The translations under genes were made by a program, and so were the position numbers. A DNA stretch of 64,000 nucleotides from the NCBI GenBank assembly GCA_009823505.1, contig VZQC01003076.1, positions 1,695,114 through 1,759,113 of the forward strand, read 5' to 3'. Below, in pieces: positions 46,026-57,759 of this stretch. Origin of the DNA: Rhizomys pruinosus (taxonomy: Eukaryota > Chordata > Mammalia > Rodentia > Spalacidae). Numbering within the stretch: the stretch's first letter is position 1; every line of letters begins with the position of its first letter. The notes under the pieces are model-generated. The model made no database searches. It was given only the letters and a program-made list of their open reading frames with translations, and was not told the DNA's origin.

Positions 46026-46030
46026 GAAAG

Positions 46031-47214
46031 GCAAAACTTCTTTCTTCAAAAACATACTCAAATTAGTTGGGTTTATAGGGAAATTAGGATTAAGAGCTGA
46101 TTGTGGAAAATCTTTCCATCTTTGAAACCCAAAAAAAAAAAAAGTGAAATCATTGACACCAATATTTGGGGCCTCCCAGGCAGAGAGTTACACATAACTG
46201 GGGATCAAAATCTGGATGTTAGTGGGGAATATTTAATGCCAGAAAAGAGCTGTGAAGAGCCAGAAAACTGAGAAAGCAATGAAGTTATAATATTATAGGA
46301 CAACCACCTCCTGGTGAGCTTAGGAGACACTGTGATCCCACAGATGATTGCTTCCCAGGGCTGCTGCAGCTGGTGGGTGGGAGATGCTGATATGCATTTT
46401 TTATTTCTTAGAATGGGTTCTTACACCCTGTGCAACAGCTGAATGGAGACATCTTTCTTTTTGTGGAAAGGTTTCCTTTCCATTTTGCCTCCAGCTTCCT
46501 AAGAACCCACATGACTCTAGGGCAACTTAGTGTTGTGCTAACATTATCCTATTTCATATTATTGAAATTGACATAAAAAAGAGGAGGGTGACTGTGTGTT
46601 GATGAAAGAAAATTAGAGCTGTGTGTTTGGTAATAGATTAGAGAGTGAGGTACTAGAAAATATTATGAAGGAAATAAGAGAAATCACTAAGTAAACAGAA
46701 CCAAGCACTGTGGTGCTTGGGTAGGGGCAGCCAGGACAATGTCACATACAAGTAGTGTGGTTGGATTTTACCGTAAATGTGACAAGATGATAAGAAATAA
46801 CTGGAAGATTTTGCATTGGAGATAACAGTCTTTCATTTCAGAAGAAACACTCTGGTACTCATGTGCAAGGTGAGTTCTGGAGCTCAAGGAGTAGAAAACC
46901 AGAATGGAGCAAGTGGCAACCACAGAGATGGTTGTGACTGAAACATCATGAAGGCAGGGCATGATAGCAATTGGGCAGATAGTGAACACATGTGTCAGAG
47001 CAGACTGACAGGATTCTCAGATAAGCCAGAGGCACGTTGTAAGAAATAGAAATCAAGTATGACCACAAAGTGTTTGCAATGGGGTTTTTTTGTTTGTTTG
47101 TTTTGTTTCTTTTTATTTAATTTAATTGAATACAGATACCATTTACCTAGGCACACAGGATACCAGAGGCAGAGCAAAGTTACAAGGGGTTGAAATAGGA
47201 ATCAGCAGTCCCAT
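46031..47214. other. No recognised feature
   Basis: Unrecognised DNA with a poly-A of 13 at about 46131-46143; no gene seen. Confidence 0.3.
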
Positions 47215-47310
47215 TTGGCATTTATGGTTAAAACACTGTGCTGGGGAGACTGATTCAGAGGAACAAATTTGAGGCTGGCCTGGCGTGCATGGCAAAATTC
47301 TATCTTAAAA
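47215..47310 (+). mobile_element. Decayed B1-like fragment
   Basis: TTTGAGGCTGGCCTGGCGTGCATGGCAAAATTCTATCTTAAAAAAAAAAG resembles a B1 3' half. Confidence 0.4.
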
Positions 47311-47529
47311 AAAAAAGAAGAGAAAGCAAATCTAAGTGGGTACTGTAGCATTCCAAATTGAAAGCAATGCTTGAGCTGGAAGAATTGTGCATTATTTCAT
47401 TAGGAGAATAGAAAGAACATTTAAAAATCAAACAAATGAATCGTCCAAACAGCAATGATAAATTCAGAAAAATTAAAAACTGGCCCGGGACACAATTACA
47501 TTAATATTTTGAAAAGTCAAGAAACTAAA

Positions 47530-47970
47530 CAGGAGTCCAGAGCAGGACCCAGGAATGAGTACAAGAGGAGATAATAGCAGGAAGGACCAGCAACTCCACA
47601 TGGAAGTAAAGGAAGAGCTGGGGTTCTGGCTTTAAAGCCCCGCCCCAAAGCTTGTGTGGAGAGTTTGGTTTCCATCTGATAGTACTTGAGGGAACTTTGA
47701 GGAGATGGAGTCATGCTGGAAAAAGTAGCCCACTGGAGAGGTGACCTTGAAGAACGTACTAGAACCCTGCAGCTCCTCTCTCCCTCTCTCTGCTTAGCAG
47801 CTGCCAAGAGGTGAGCCTCATTCCTCCGCAATTTCCTTTCGTCGTGAATCACTGACGTCACAGTCCCAAAGGCAACAGGCCAATCAGGAACAGACCAAGA
47901 CTTGTGAGACAAAATAAATATTTTTCCTGATTTTCTTGTATATTTTGTCACAGTGACTCAAAACTAACAA
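47530..47970 (+). mobile_element. MaLR (MLT1/MT-like) LTR, sense
   Basis: The right end, TGTGAGACAAAATAAATATTTTTCCTGATTTTCTTGTATATTTTGTCACAGTGACTCAAAACTAACA, is the typical MaLR 3' end with its AATAAA. The GC-rich middle holds a palindromic TGACGTCA (CRE-type site) at about 47852. The left border is uncertain. Confidence 0.6.
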
Positions 47971-48471
47971 ATCTGAACTGTGATAGACTATATCAAGTAC
48001 TTTAATGCTTGCATGACATGAAGATTGACATCTGCCTTGTGAATATCACAGCCAATAACTCTTTGAGATCCTAACCACATGATGTTGTAATTGAAGCGTG
48101 GATTTTTTGCCTGTATGCTATTATAATTTTGAGCTCCCATTTGTTGAGCTGGTGGAATATATAATATTTTATTTTTAGAGAGAAAAAGGGTACAGGCAAA
48201 TGTAAGTGCTTGTCTAATAATGTGATCCAAGTCACCTTCTGATTTAGTAAATTTCTGGAGACTATCAAGCCTGTAGAGGCAATAAAAGACTGAGGTTATA
48301 CAACTCTTTGGCAACCTACAGGATAGAAACGAATGTGTATTTCATTGAAAATATTCTACCAATCAACTATAGCTGTAGTTCACCCAGGGATCTGATGATC
48401 TCCTCTGAGTTCCACAGGAACCCATGCTCACATGCACATACATGCACACAGACACACATTGATAAACATAA
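47971..48471. other. No recognised feature
   Basis: AT-rich unrecognised DNA with a CACATG-rich segment near 48426-48460. Confidence 0.3.
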
Positions 48472-49045
48472 TTTAAGTTTTTGGCTTTATTTTATTCTAT
48501 GTGGGGGTGTTTTGCCTTCATGTATGCAAGTGCACCATGTGGACGCAGTGTTGGGAACCAAACCCAGGTATTCTTCAGGAACAGCCAGTGCTCTGAATTA
48601 CTGAGTGTGCTGGATAGCTTTACTGTCAACTTGACACACCTGGGTTGAGGGAGCCTCAGTTGGGGAATTGGCTCCATTGGATTGGCCTGTGGGCACATCT
48701 GTGGAGTATTGTCTTGATTGTTGAGCCATGTGAGAGGGCCCAGCCCACTATGGGTGGTGCCACCCTGGGTAGTTTGTTGTGTACCATATAAGAGGGCAGG
48801 CTGGGCATGGGCCAGGGGAGCAAGCCAGTAAGCAGCACTCCTCCATGGCCTGTGCTTCAGCTCCTGCCTCCAGGTTCCTGGAGTGAGTTCCTGCCTTGGG
48901 CTCCCTGAGTGATGAACTGTGACCCAGGAGATGTGAGCTGAATAAACGCTTTCCTCCCCAAGTTGGTGTCAGTTAGAGTGTTTTGTCACAGCAATTGAAG
49001 AGAAACTAGAACACTGAGCTGTCCCTCCAGCTGTCATACACACAA
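48472..49045 (-). mobile_element. B2/B3-type SINE, antisense, split by a solo LTR
   Basis: 48472-48605 carries the antisense tail and body (ACGCAGTGTTGGGAACCAAACCCAGG). 49014 onward resumes with CTGAGCTGTCCCTCCAGCT, the antisense SINE 5' end. The intervening 408 bp is the LTR. Confidence 0.85.
48606..49013 (+). mobile_element. Solo LTR with 5-bp target duplication
   Basis: 408 bp, same family as the 44-kb element: TGTGCTGGATAGC start, CTAGAACA end, TATAAGA at 48787-48793, AATAAA at 48941-48946. CTGAG occurs at 48601-48605 and 49014-49018. A single LTR with an intact duplication indicates recombination between the two LTRs of an earlier full element. Confidence 0.95.
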
Positions 49046-49065
49046 AAATATTAAAAATAAAATAA

Positions 49066-49215
49066 CAAGAGCATGGTGGCTCATGCCTTTAATCACAGCA
49101 CTCAGGAAGCAGAGGCTGCTAGGTATCTGTGAGATGGAGGCCAGCCTGGGATTGTCTACATAGAGAGTTCCAGACCAGCTGGTGCTACAGAGTGAGACCC
49201 TATTGCAAAAACAAA
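49066..49215 (+). mobile_element. B1 SINE, sense
   Basis: GCATGGTGGCTCATGCCTTTAATCACAGCACTCAGGAAGCAGAGG through GAGTGAGACCCTATTGCAAAAAC. Confidence 0.9.
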
Positions 49216-50045
49216 AACAAAAATTAAATAAAAATAAACCTTTCTTTAAAAGTGAAGAATGACTAAAGAAATTGAGGGTAAATATTGCTACAATACAAAT
49301 TTCAGAGCTCTGAAAAAGGCATCATGGGTCTTTTCTATAAAAATCCAGAGAGTTTGATATTTCATACTTTGCATGCTGATAGCTTCAGTCTTTTCATAAG
49401 TCCTGCTCTGCCACTGTACTGCCAAAGCAGCTATGGAAAATGCACAAACAAATAGGTGGCTGTGTTTAAAAAAAAACAAAACAAAAAAAACTTCATTTTC
49501 ATTTTCAACAGTAGGTGGTAGGCCAGTTTGGCCTATGGGCTTGGCTTGCCCAAGAAGGCTGGTAGAAAAGCAAGATTTTAAAGCTAACAAGTTTTCCAGA
49601 AATAACTGAAATTCATTAATGCTCTAATCAGAGGGACTTCAAGAGCCAAGAAAGAATAAGAACAACAACAAAAAAATCAAAACATGGACACAGTACAAAA
49701 TAACTGCAAAATACCCAACATGGACAACTATTACAGAACACCCAAGAAGACAACACCGACTGAACCAGGAAGAGTAATTCCACATAGCAGAGTTCTATCA
49801 GCCCAGTCAGGCCAGAAGAAAGTGGAATCATATAAGCAAATTGCCCTCCTAAACCTAAATTTGCTAATTGTCCTCCTAAACCTAAACAAGCTAATTATTT
49901 TTCCAAAAGAAGGCCAAATTGAATCAGTTATAATGGAAAAAAAATTAAGATAGTTTACCATATTGAACACACACTAAAACCTGTAAAGCACAGATTTCAG
50001 CAAATAGAGTCCAGTTCATAATGAGAGAATGAGATAAAAATATAC
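49216..50045. other. No recognised gene; short 27-bp duplication
   Basis: CCTCCTAAACCTAAA-TTGCTAATT is repeated in tandem at about 49845-49898. Otherwise unrecognised. Confidence 0.35.
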
Positions 50046-50048
50046 ACA

Positions 50049-50220
50049 GTTGGTTCTCATTACCCACAGGGGTTATGTTCTATCAAGTTGCTGAGAGTGC
50101 AGATTCATGAATGCTGAGCCATGGCTCCTAGCAGAAATGCATATGTATATGGCTCTGACCCATGCCCATGTCTGTGAATACACAGAGCTACATCAGTCCT
50201 TTAAGAACTTATCTTAACAG
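50049..50220 (+). mobile_element. Tigger-type DNA transposon relic
   Basis: CAGTTGGTTCTCATTACCCACAGGGGTTATGTTCTATCAAG, followed by AATGCTGAGCCATGGCTCCTAG, follows the 5' end of mammalian Tigger/MER-type elements as I remember it. The 3' end is not seen. Confidence 0.5.
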
Positions 50221-51446
50221 ATTCTACTATTCTTTTCTCTTTAGTAAAGAGAAAATAAGGTGTAGAAGTTCAACTAGCTTGCTATCCCAGCAATGTGAGA
50301 AGTTGGAAATCAAGGTCACCCCACCTGTCTTTGGACCTGGCGGCTTCCTGCATCCCAGGGGTACTCCTCCCATCATCATTCTTAGGTCCAGTCTGGAGGC
50401 AAAAAGAAGATGGAGCAGTCTGGCCTCTACTATGTGGGTATTCGGGATTGATTGGCTCGGCTTCCCACTAACCTGCTCCTGATGCCAGTGAACATAAAAT
50501 GCTAAGAATGGATGGTAATGTCCCAAATAAATTCTAACAAGCAGGCAGGTTTGGAAATTTGATATTCTCATATAAGGAGGATTAAATATATAGCTATCTA
50601 CTTTCATTCCTATCAGCATATTTGACATTATTTGAAAAACAAATATTATGTGAGATATGTTGTTTTAAAAAAATAAATATTCAGGCAGAAATATACAACA
50701 GAGGAACATTGTTCCTGAAACACACATCTTGTCTCATTTTAGGTTCTGTATCTCTCTGGGGAGTAAATTAGAGATATCGAATTGTGCAGAGAAAGAGTTA
50801 ACGTAATAAGCCTGACATTGCTATCCTTAGGCCCTTGTAAGGGGAGCTCTTGGCCGGAGCCTGGGAATACCATTTCAGGAGAGTTCCCACCATTTCCTAA
50901 TTGATAAAATGACTCATTGGACCTAAAGGATTTGTGCAAACAATGTGGTTTATGCTGAACACCTGCTTTCTTTCTGGGAGTCTACAATTTTTGTCTCCTG
51001 CTAGTCAGAGGGCCCTGAATCTAAAACCCTGGGCACTGGGTTTCTAATGAGTCTCTCTCATAAACACGATTTCATTAACATGGCCACAACTCGTTGCTAG
51101 AGGATTTAGATGGTCCCCTGGGAGGAGGCTCTCCAGAGCTGGGCCTGGCTTCCTTCAGGCCTTGCTGCATGCTTGCTTTCCTGTCATTGATTTTCCTCTG
51201 TATCTTTTTACTATGTTATCAATAGATGCTAACCACGAACATGTGCTCATACTACACACTGAAGGGTCATGAGCACATCTACATTAGTGAATTGCCAAAG
51301 CCATGGGAGTTTTATATGTGAATAAATGTGGGCATTTTATTTTGTCTTCACATAGAGGCAACTGCTGCTTCTTCTCCCAACATGGATGAACCTGAAGGTC
51401 ACAGAAAGAAAACACTGCATCACCTGCGCTATTTTCAAATATTGAG
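50221..51446. other. No recognised feature
   Basis: Unrecognised DNA; open frames of 106 (plus) and 133 (minus) codons near 50162-50628 overlap each other and show no domain. Confidence 0.3.
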
Positions 51447-51655
51447 GTGCTGGAGAGATGGCCTAAGGTTGAGAGCATTGGATGTTCTGGCAGAAGACCC
51501 AGGTTCAAATCCTAGCGCACACACACAGTAGCAAGAAATGTAACTCCAGTTCCAGGGGATCCGATGTCCTCTTTGGTCCTCTTTGCCCATTGAATGACAC
51601 AGGTGCACTTGTTTACCCTGGGGCATAAGAGCCACACATACAATTAAAATTTTAA
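51447..51655 (+). mobile_element. B3-like SINE, sense, older
   Basis: GAGGTGCTGGAGAGATGGCCTAAGGTTGAGAGC, AGACCCAGGTTCAAATCC (box B) and AACTCCAGTTCCAGGGGATCCGATG; no 18-bp duplication. Confidence 0.85.
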
Positions 51656-52026
51656 AATGATTACTATAAAACCAAAGAGTCTGCAAATGGTAACCAGAGG
51701 TAAAAACAACTGAGAGAGCAAAGGCACAGGGTGCATGGATGTAGAGATGCAAAGCACACCACAAAGCAGAGTGAACCCTGTTTCATTGATGTGACCTGCT
51801 TGCGGGAGCTGATTTCAGAGCTTTCGCCTCTCACCTGCAAATTGGTACCTGCAAGACTGAGGATCCTTTAATTTCTTTTTTTCCTTTTTTCTTTTAACTA
51901 CCCCATCTTTATTTTATATCATTCCAAAATATGCATATCATATACACTCCACGCATAAGTCAAAATTAAAAATTCTGAAAATAAACTATAGGTTGATTCC
52001 CAAACACATTTAGAGATTCACATTTT
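51656..52026. other. No recognised feature
   Basis: Unrecognised DNA; its right end holds the left copy of the B1 target duplication. Confidence 0.3.
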
Positions 52027-52181
52027 TTTTTTTTTTTGGTCTTTTTGAGACAGGGACTTCCTGTAGCCCCAGCTGTCCTGGAACTCACTCTGTAGACCAG
52101 GCCGGCCTTGAACTCACAAAGATCCGCCTGCCTCTGCCTCTCCAGTGCTAGGATTAAAGGCGTGTGCCACCACGCCCAGGT
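52027..52181 (-). mobile_element. B1 SINE, antisense, with 14-bp target duplication
   Basis: GAGATTCACATTTT at 52013-52026 and 52182-52195 bracket a near-consensus antisense B1 (GGATTAAAGGCGTGTGCCACCACGCCCAGG). Confidence 0.95.
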
Positions 52182-52411
52182 GAGATTCACATTTTAGCAG
52201 TAAATTTGCATGCAGGTATAAAGTCGTGTAACTTTACATTCTTTGTTTAGAATACGACTACATCTCCATCTATATATGGTAGTTACAATGTGTGAGTATA
52301 AGTAATAAGACAATTCTAGAGCCCATTTATAGATTCACATTGTAATAGCACTGTTGCTTTCAGATACAATGAAATATAATAATAAAGTTACTCAGTTTGC
52401 CTGCCCACTGG

Positions 52412-55400
52412 GGATTTGGTGTTAGCATCCTCAAATGAGGAAAATAATTTGCTTTTTTTTTCTAGGACTGTGTTACTTCACTTAGTATAATTGCTTCAAG
52501 TTCCGTCCATTTACCAGCAAAGCTCATGATATCATCTTTCTTTACTGCTGCATAGAACTCCATTGTGTAGATGTGCCACATTTTTGTTATCCAGTCATCA
52601 GTTGAGGGGCATTTTGGTTGGTTCCTGGTCTTTGCTATTGTGAAAGAGAGCTGCAATAAACATAGCTGTGCATGTATCATTGTGGTAGGATGCATCTTGT
52701 GGGTATATACCCAAGAGTGGTATGGCTGGGTCAGGTGGTAGGCTCATTTTGAATTCTTTAAGGGTTCTCCACACTGCTTTCCACAGTGGTTGTACCAGGT
52801 TACATTCCCACCACCAGTGGATGAGTGTTTCCCTTTCCCACAACTTCTCCAGCATTTGGTTTCTTTTGTTTTCTTGATCTTGGCTAGTCTTATTGGAATG
52901 ATATGATACCTTAGTGTGGTTTTAATTTGCATTTCCTTAATTATTAACGTTGAACACTTTTTAAGATGTTTCTCAGCCATCTTTACTTCCTTACTGGTGA
53001 AGTCTCTGTTCAGCTCTTTACTCCATCTTTTGAGTAGGTCATTTGTTTTCTTCTTTATTTTTTAAGTAGCTTATATATTCTGGATGTTAATGCTTTGTCT
53101 GATGTATCAGTGGTGAAAGTTTCCTCCCACTCTGTGGGATTTCTCTTCACTTCCTCGATTGTTTCTTTAGCTGTACAGAAGCTTTTGAGTTTGATGAGGT
53201 CCCACTTCTCAGCTGTTGTCCTTATTTCCTATGCAGCTCTTGTCTGATTTAGAAAGTCTTTTCCTACACCTATGTCTTGTAGGTTGCTGCCAACCTTTTC
53301 TTCTATCACCTTCAGGGTTTCACCTTTTAGCTTGAGATCTTTGATCCACTCGGAGTTTTTTTTGTACAGGGTGAGAGGTAGGGGTTTAATTTTGTTCTCC
53401 TACAAATGGTGATCCAGTTTTGCCAACACCATTTGCTGAAGATGCTATCTTTCCTCCATTGAGCTTTTTAGGCCCCTTTGTCAAATATAAGGTTGCTGAA
53501 GTTATATGAGCTCAAGTTTGGATCTTCAATTTTGTTCCATTGGTCAATGGTTCTGTTTTTATGCCAGTACCAGGCTGTCTTTATGACTATAGTCCTGTAA
53601 TATAGCTTGAAGTCTGGTAATGTAATTCCCCCAGTATTGCACTTTTCACTCAGGGTTGCTTTAGCTATTTGGGGTCTTTTGTTTTTCCATATGAATGTAA
53701 GGATTTTTTTTTCTAGGTCTGTGAAAAAGCTCATGGGGATTTTGATTGGAATTGCATTGGGTAGAATGGCCATATTTACTATATCAATTTTCCAATCCAT
53801 GAGCATGGGAGTTCTTTCCATCTTTTGATGTCATTTTCAATCTCCTTCTTCTGGGTTTTAAAATTTTTTGTTGCAGAGGTCTTTGGAGTCTTTGGTTAGG
53901 TTTATTCCTAGGTATTTTTTTTAGGCTATTGTGATTGGGAAGGTGTCCTTATATTCCTTCTCCAGTTGCTTATTGTTGGTGTAAAGGAAGGCTACTGAGT
54001 TTTAAGGTCTATTTTGTATCCTGCCACTTTACTGAAACTTTTGATTGTTTCTAAGAGTTTTCTGGTAAAGTTTTTAGCATCCCTTAGGTAAACTATCATA
54101 TCATCTGCAAAAAGGGATAGTTTACTTTCTCTTTTCCAATTAGTACTCCTTTAATTTCACTTTCTTGCTTTATTGTCCAAGCAAGCATTTCAAACACTAT
54201 ATTGAAGAGTGTTGATAGTGGACAGCCTTGCCATGTTTCTGCCTTTAAGGGGAATGCTTCCAATTTTTCTCCATTTAGGATGATGTTGGCTGTGGGTTTC
54301 TTGTATATGGCTTTGATCACTTTATGAAATGATCCCTCCAGTCCAAATCCCTCTAAGACTTTAAGCATGAAGCGATGCTGGATTTTGTCAAAAGCTTTTT
54401 CTGCATCAATTGAGATGACTGTGTGGTTTTTGCCTTTAAGTCCATTAATGTGTTTTATGATATTTATTGATTTACATATGAATCCAACCTGGTCATGATG
54501 GATGATCTTTTCAATGTGGGTCTGTATGAGATTTACAAGTATTTTGTTGAGAATTTTTTACATCTGTGTTCATCAATGATATGGGTCTGTAGTTTTCTTT
54601 CTTGTTTGTGTCTTTGCCTGGTTTTGATATTAGATTGATGCTGGCTTCGTAGAAGGAATTTGGGATATTTCCCTCTGTCTGAATCCTTCTGAAAAGTTTG
54701 AGTAGTAATGGTTGTAAGACCTCTTTAAATGTTTTATAGAATTCTGCTGTGAAGCCATCTGGGCCTGGGCTTTTTTTAGTTGGTAGGCTTTTTATTACAT
54801 CTTCAATTTCCTCAAGTGTTATGGGTCTGTTTAAGCTGTCAGTCTCTTCTTGGTGAATCATAGGATTTCAGATTTTCATCCATTTCTCTTAGGTTTTCAA
54901 ATTTAGTAGAGTATAGGCTTTTGAAGTATACTCGTATGATTGTCTGGATTTTTCCTTTGTCTGTTGTGATGTTTCCCCTTTCATCACAAATGCTATTGAT
55001 TTGGAGTTGCTCTTTCTTTCTTTTGGTTAATTGGGCTAGAGTTCTGTCTATTTTGTTTATCTTTTCAAAGAATCAGCTTTTGTATTCATTGATTTTTTTT
55101 TGTATTGTTTTCTTTGTTTCTATTTCATTGATTTCTGCTCTGATTTTTGTTATTTATTCCTGTCTGTTGGGTTTATGGTTCATTTGCTGTTGTCTTTCAA
55201 GTATTTTTAACTGCAGTGTTAGATCATTTACTTGTTCTCTTTCTGTTCTTTTTTAATGTGGGCACTTAGGGCTATAAATTTCCCTCTTAGGACTGACTTT
55301 AATGTATCCCACAGGTTTTGTTGTGATGTATTGTCATTTTCATTTAATTCCAGGAATGCTTTTATTTCATTATTTATTTCTTCTCTGACCAACTCATTCT

Positions 55401-56270
55401 TCAATATTGTGTTGTTTAGTCTCCATGTGTTCTTATAGTTAGTACGGCTTACCCTGGTGTTAATATTGAGCTTTATTGCACTGTGGTCTGATAGAATTCA
55501 TGGGATAATTTCAATCCTTTTGTATTTGTTGAGGTTCTTTTGTGTCCCAGTATGTGGCCAATTTTGGAGAATGTTCCATGGGGCGCTGAGTAGAAAGTAT
55601 ATTCTCTCATGTTTAGATGGAATATTCTGTAGATATCTGTGAGGTCCATTTGTTGTATTGTATTGTTCAGTTCTGATGTCTCTCTGTTTATTTTTTGTTC
55701 AGTTGACCTATCCTGGTGGCTCAGTGGGGTATTGAAGTCCCCCACTCTTAGCATACTGGGATTAATATGTGTCTTGAGATCCTGAAGGATTGTGTTTATA
55801 AATTTTGGTGCACCACAGTTTGGTGTATAAATATTTAAGACTGTGAATCTTCTTGGTTCATTGCTCCATTGATAAGGATATAATGGCCCTCTTTGTGTTT
55901 TCTGATTAATTTTACTCTGAGGTCTATTTTGTCTGATATTAGAATAGCCACTCCTGCTTGCTTTTTGATACCATTTACTTGGAATATTTTTTCCATCCGT
56001 TCACTCTAAGGTGCTGTCTGCCCTTGAGGGTGAGATGGGTTTCTTGGAGGCAGCATATAGATGGATTCTGTTTCCTAATCCATTCTCCCATTCTATGTCT
56101 TTTGGTTGGGGAGTTTAGACCATTAATATTTAAGGTTATTATTGAGAGATGTGTGTTGTTTCCTTTCAACTTATTTTTCATTTGCATTCTTGGTCTAGGT
56201 ATTTCCTTTAATTTCTTGACCATAGCAACTATTTCACTGGATAGAGACATACTTTTCATATATATTTAGT
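52412..56270 (-). mobile_element. Decayed LINE-1, near-complete ORF2, minus strand
   Basis: Covers ORF2 from its start (about 56200, peptide [20 protein letters not shown] on the minus strand) to its C-terminus near 52412. Frameshifts and stops break it; surviving open pieces include the endonuclease start (94 codons), the GDFNTPL block, the [11 protein letters not shown] / PISLMNTD region (116 codons) and the [10 protein letters not shown] region (117 codons). It begins just before ORF2 and ends at about the ORF2 stop: no 3' untranslated region or poly-A is visible next to it. The protein would have been the L1 endonuclease-reverse transcriptase; it is non-functional. Confidence 0.93.
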
Positions 56271-56324
56271 TAGTTTCTTAACCATAGTAACTATTTCATT
56301 GGATAGAGACATATTTTTCTTATT

Positions 56325-56530
56325 TATGTATTTATGTATTTATTTATTTATTTATGGGTGAGTGCCTGCATGCATGCTATTCATCATGAACTTGCCTGAG
56401 TTTTGTGGAGACCTGAAGAGGGCATCGGACTCTGGAACTGTAGTACTGGGCCATTGTGAGCAGTGCCTTCAGTACACTGTAAGACCAGCACGTGCTCTTA
56501 GTTGGTGAGTCATCTCCCTTGCCCTAGAGG
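56325..56530 (-). mobile_element. Old B3-like SINE, antisense, with (ATTT)n tail
   Basis: (ATTT)n at 56327-56355, then AGACCTGAAGAGGGCATCGGACTCTGGAACTG and GTGAGTCATCTCCCTTGCCC. A (TA)n run follows at 56552-56581. Confidence 0.75.
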
Positions 56531-56581
56531 AAGATATTTTAAGTTACATATATATACATACATATATATATATATATATAT

Positions 56582-57244
56582 GCCTTTAATAAAATGTTCA
56601 TGAAGAATTACAAAAAAGAGAAATGTTCATAATTATTGATAATATTTTACAGCCTATGGAAGCGTTTCTTCCAATTCCAGTATTTCTCATCTTAAATAAT
56701 AACCTGGGCAAAAATATATCATGCACTTCCCATTGGGAGTATTTGAAAACAGGTAAAACAAGATCTAATCTACAAGAGGCAAGAGAAGATGAGATGAGTT
56801 GTTCGTTTGCAGGATTCATGGCCTGTGGGACTTTCTGCCTGTGGTTCAGGGGTTGTTTGCATTAAAGGAAACAGATGACTGGACTGGGCAGAACTCTTCT
56901 CCCCCAAGGGCTTCCTTGAGTGTGGGTGATAGTCGAAGATCCAGAAAGAGAAGATATTTGAAGATATCAGTCGGTCATCTTTGAGGACTCAGTGCCCAAA
57001 CAGGAATCATTATTCAGAGCCCACAGTCATGATCCCTTCATAGTAAGTTACCAGCCAGAAAAGGTGAAATGATAAGGCACAGTAGGGAGAGAGTTAAGCC
57101 ATAGCTGACAGAGTCTAGCAGCAGCTGGCAAGCCTAAGTACTGAAGACATCTGCTCCTAACCTCAAGCAGGATTCAGCATGGGATAAAGACCTGCAGTGC
57201 ATCTGGGGAATACTGCTTCATAAAAAGGCGCCATTGTGAGACTG
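56582..57244. other. No recognised feature
   Basis: Unrecognised DNA; purine-rich near 56930-56960. Confidence 0.3.
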
Positions 57245-57440
57245 AAGAAATGACCACACAGTTAGGAGCAAGCTCTTCCAGAGGACCTGAGTTTAGTTCC
57301 CAGCACTCATGTCACCTGGCTCACGACCACTTGTAACTCCAGCTACAGGGAATCACACACTTCTAGCCTCTATGGGCACAGCCAATCGTGAGTGCACACC
57401 CACACACAGACACATACATAATTTAAAAATAACATATTTT
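57245..57440 (+). mobile_element. Old B3-like SINE, sense
   Basis: AGCTCTTCCAGAGGACCTGAGTTTAGTTCCCAGCACTCATGTCACCTGGCTCACGACCACTTGTAACTCCAG; the head is decayed. Confidence 0.8.
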
Positions 57441-57704
57441 GGGGCTGGAGAGATAGCCTAGCGGTTAAGAGCGCCAACCGCTCTTACAGAGGACGCCGGT
57501 TCGATCCCCAGCACCCACATGGCGGCTAAGAACCGTCTGAAACTCCAATTCCAGGAGAACCCCAGTTCCAGGGGAATCCGATACCCTCTTCTGACCTCCG
57601 CGGCGTTGCACGACACGGGTGCACAAACTTGCATGCAGACAGTACATTCATACACATACAGAAATAAATAAAATTAATAAAAAAAAAAAAATAAAAAAAA
57701 AAAT
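57441..57704 (+). mobile_element. B2 SINE, sense, with 16-bp target duplication
   Basis: Full-length GGGGCTGGAGAG start, 18-bp internal duplication, and long A-rich tail. AAAAATAACATATTTT at 57425-57440 and 57705-57720. It inserted at the tail of the older B3-like SINE. Confidence 0.96.
57454..57508 (+). promoter_or_regulatory. Internal Pol III promoter of the B2 (box A and box B)
   Basis: TAGCCTAGCGG (57454-57464) fits the box A consensus TRGCNNARYGG, and GGTTCGATCCC (57498-57508) fits box B, with tRNA-like spacing. The same pair occurs in the copies at 1149, 1607 and 27400. Confidence 0.85.
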
Positions 57705-57759
57705 AAAAATAACATATTTTAAAAGGTGGAATTCTTAGATCATGTATGTGTATGTGTGG

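Noticed and set aside
50162..50628. Opposing 106- and 133-codon open frames
   Set aside because: They overlap on opposite strands over unrecognised DNA, with no domain or splice signals.
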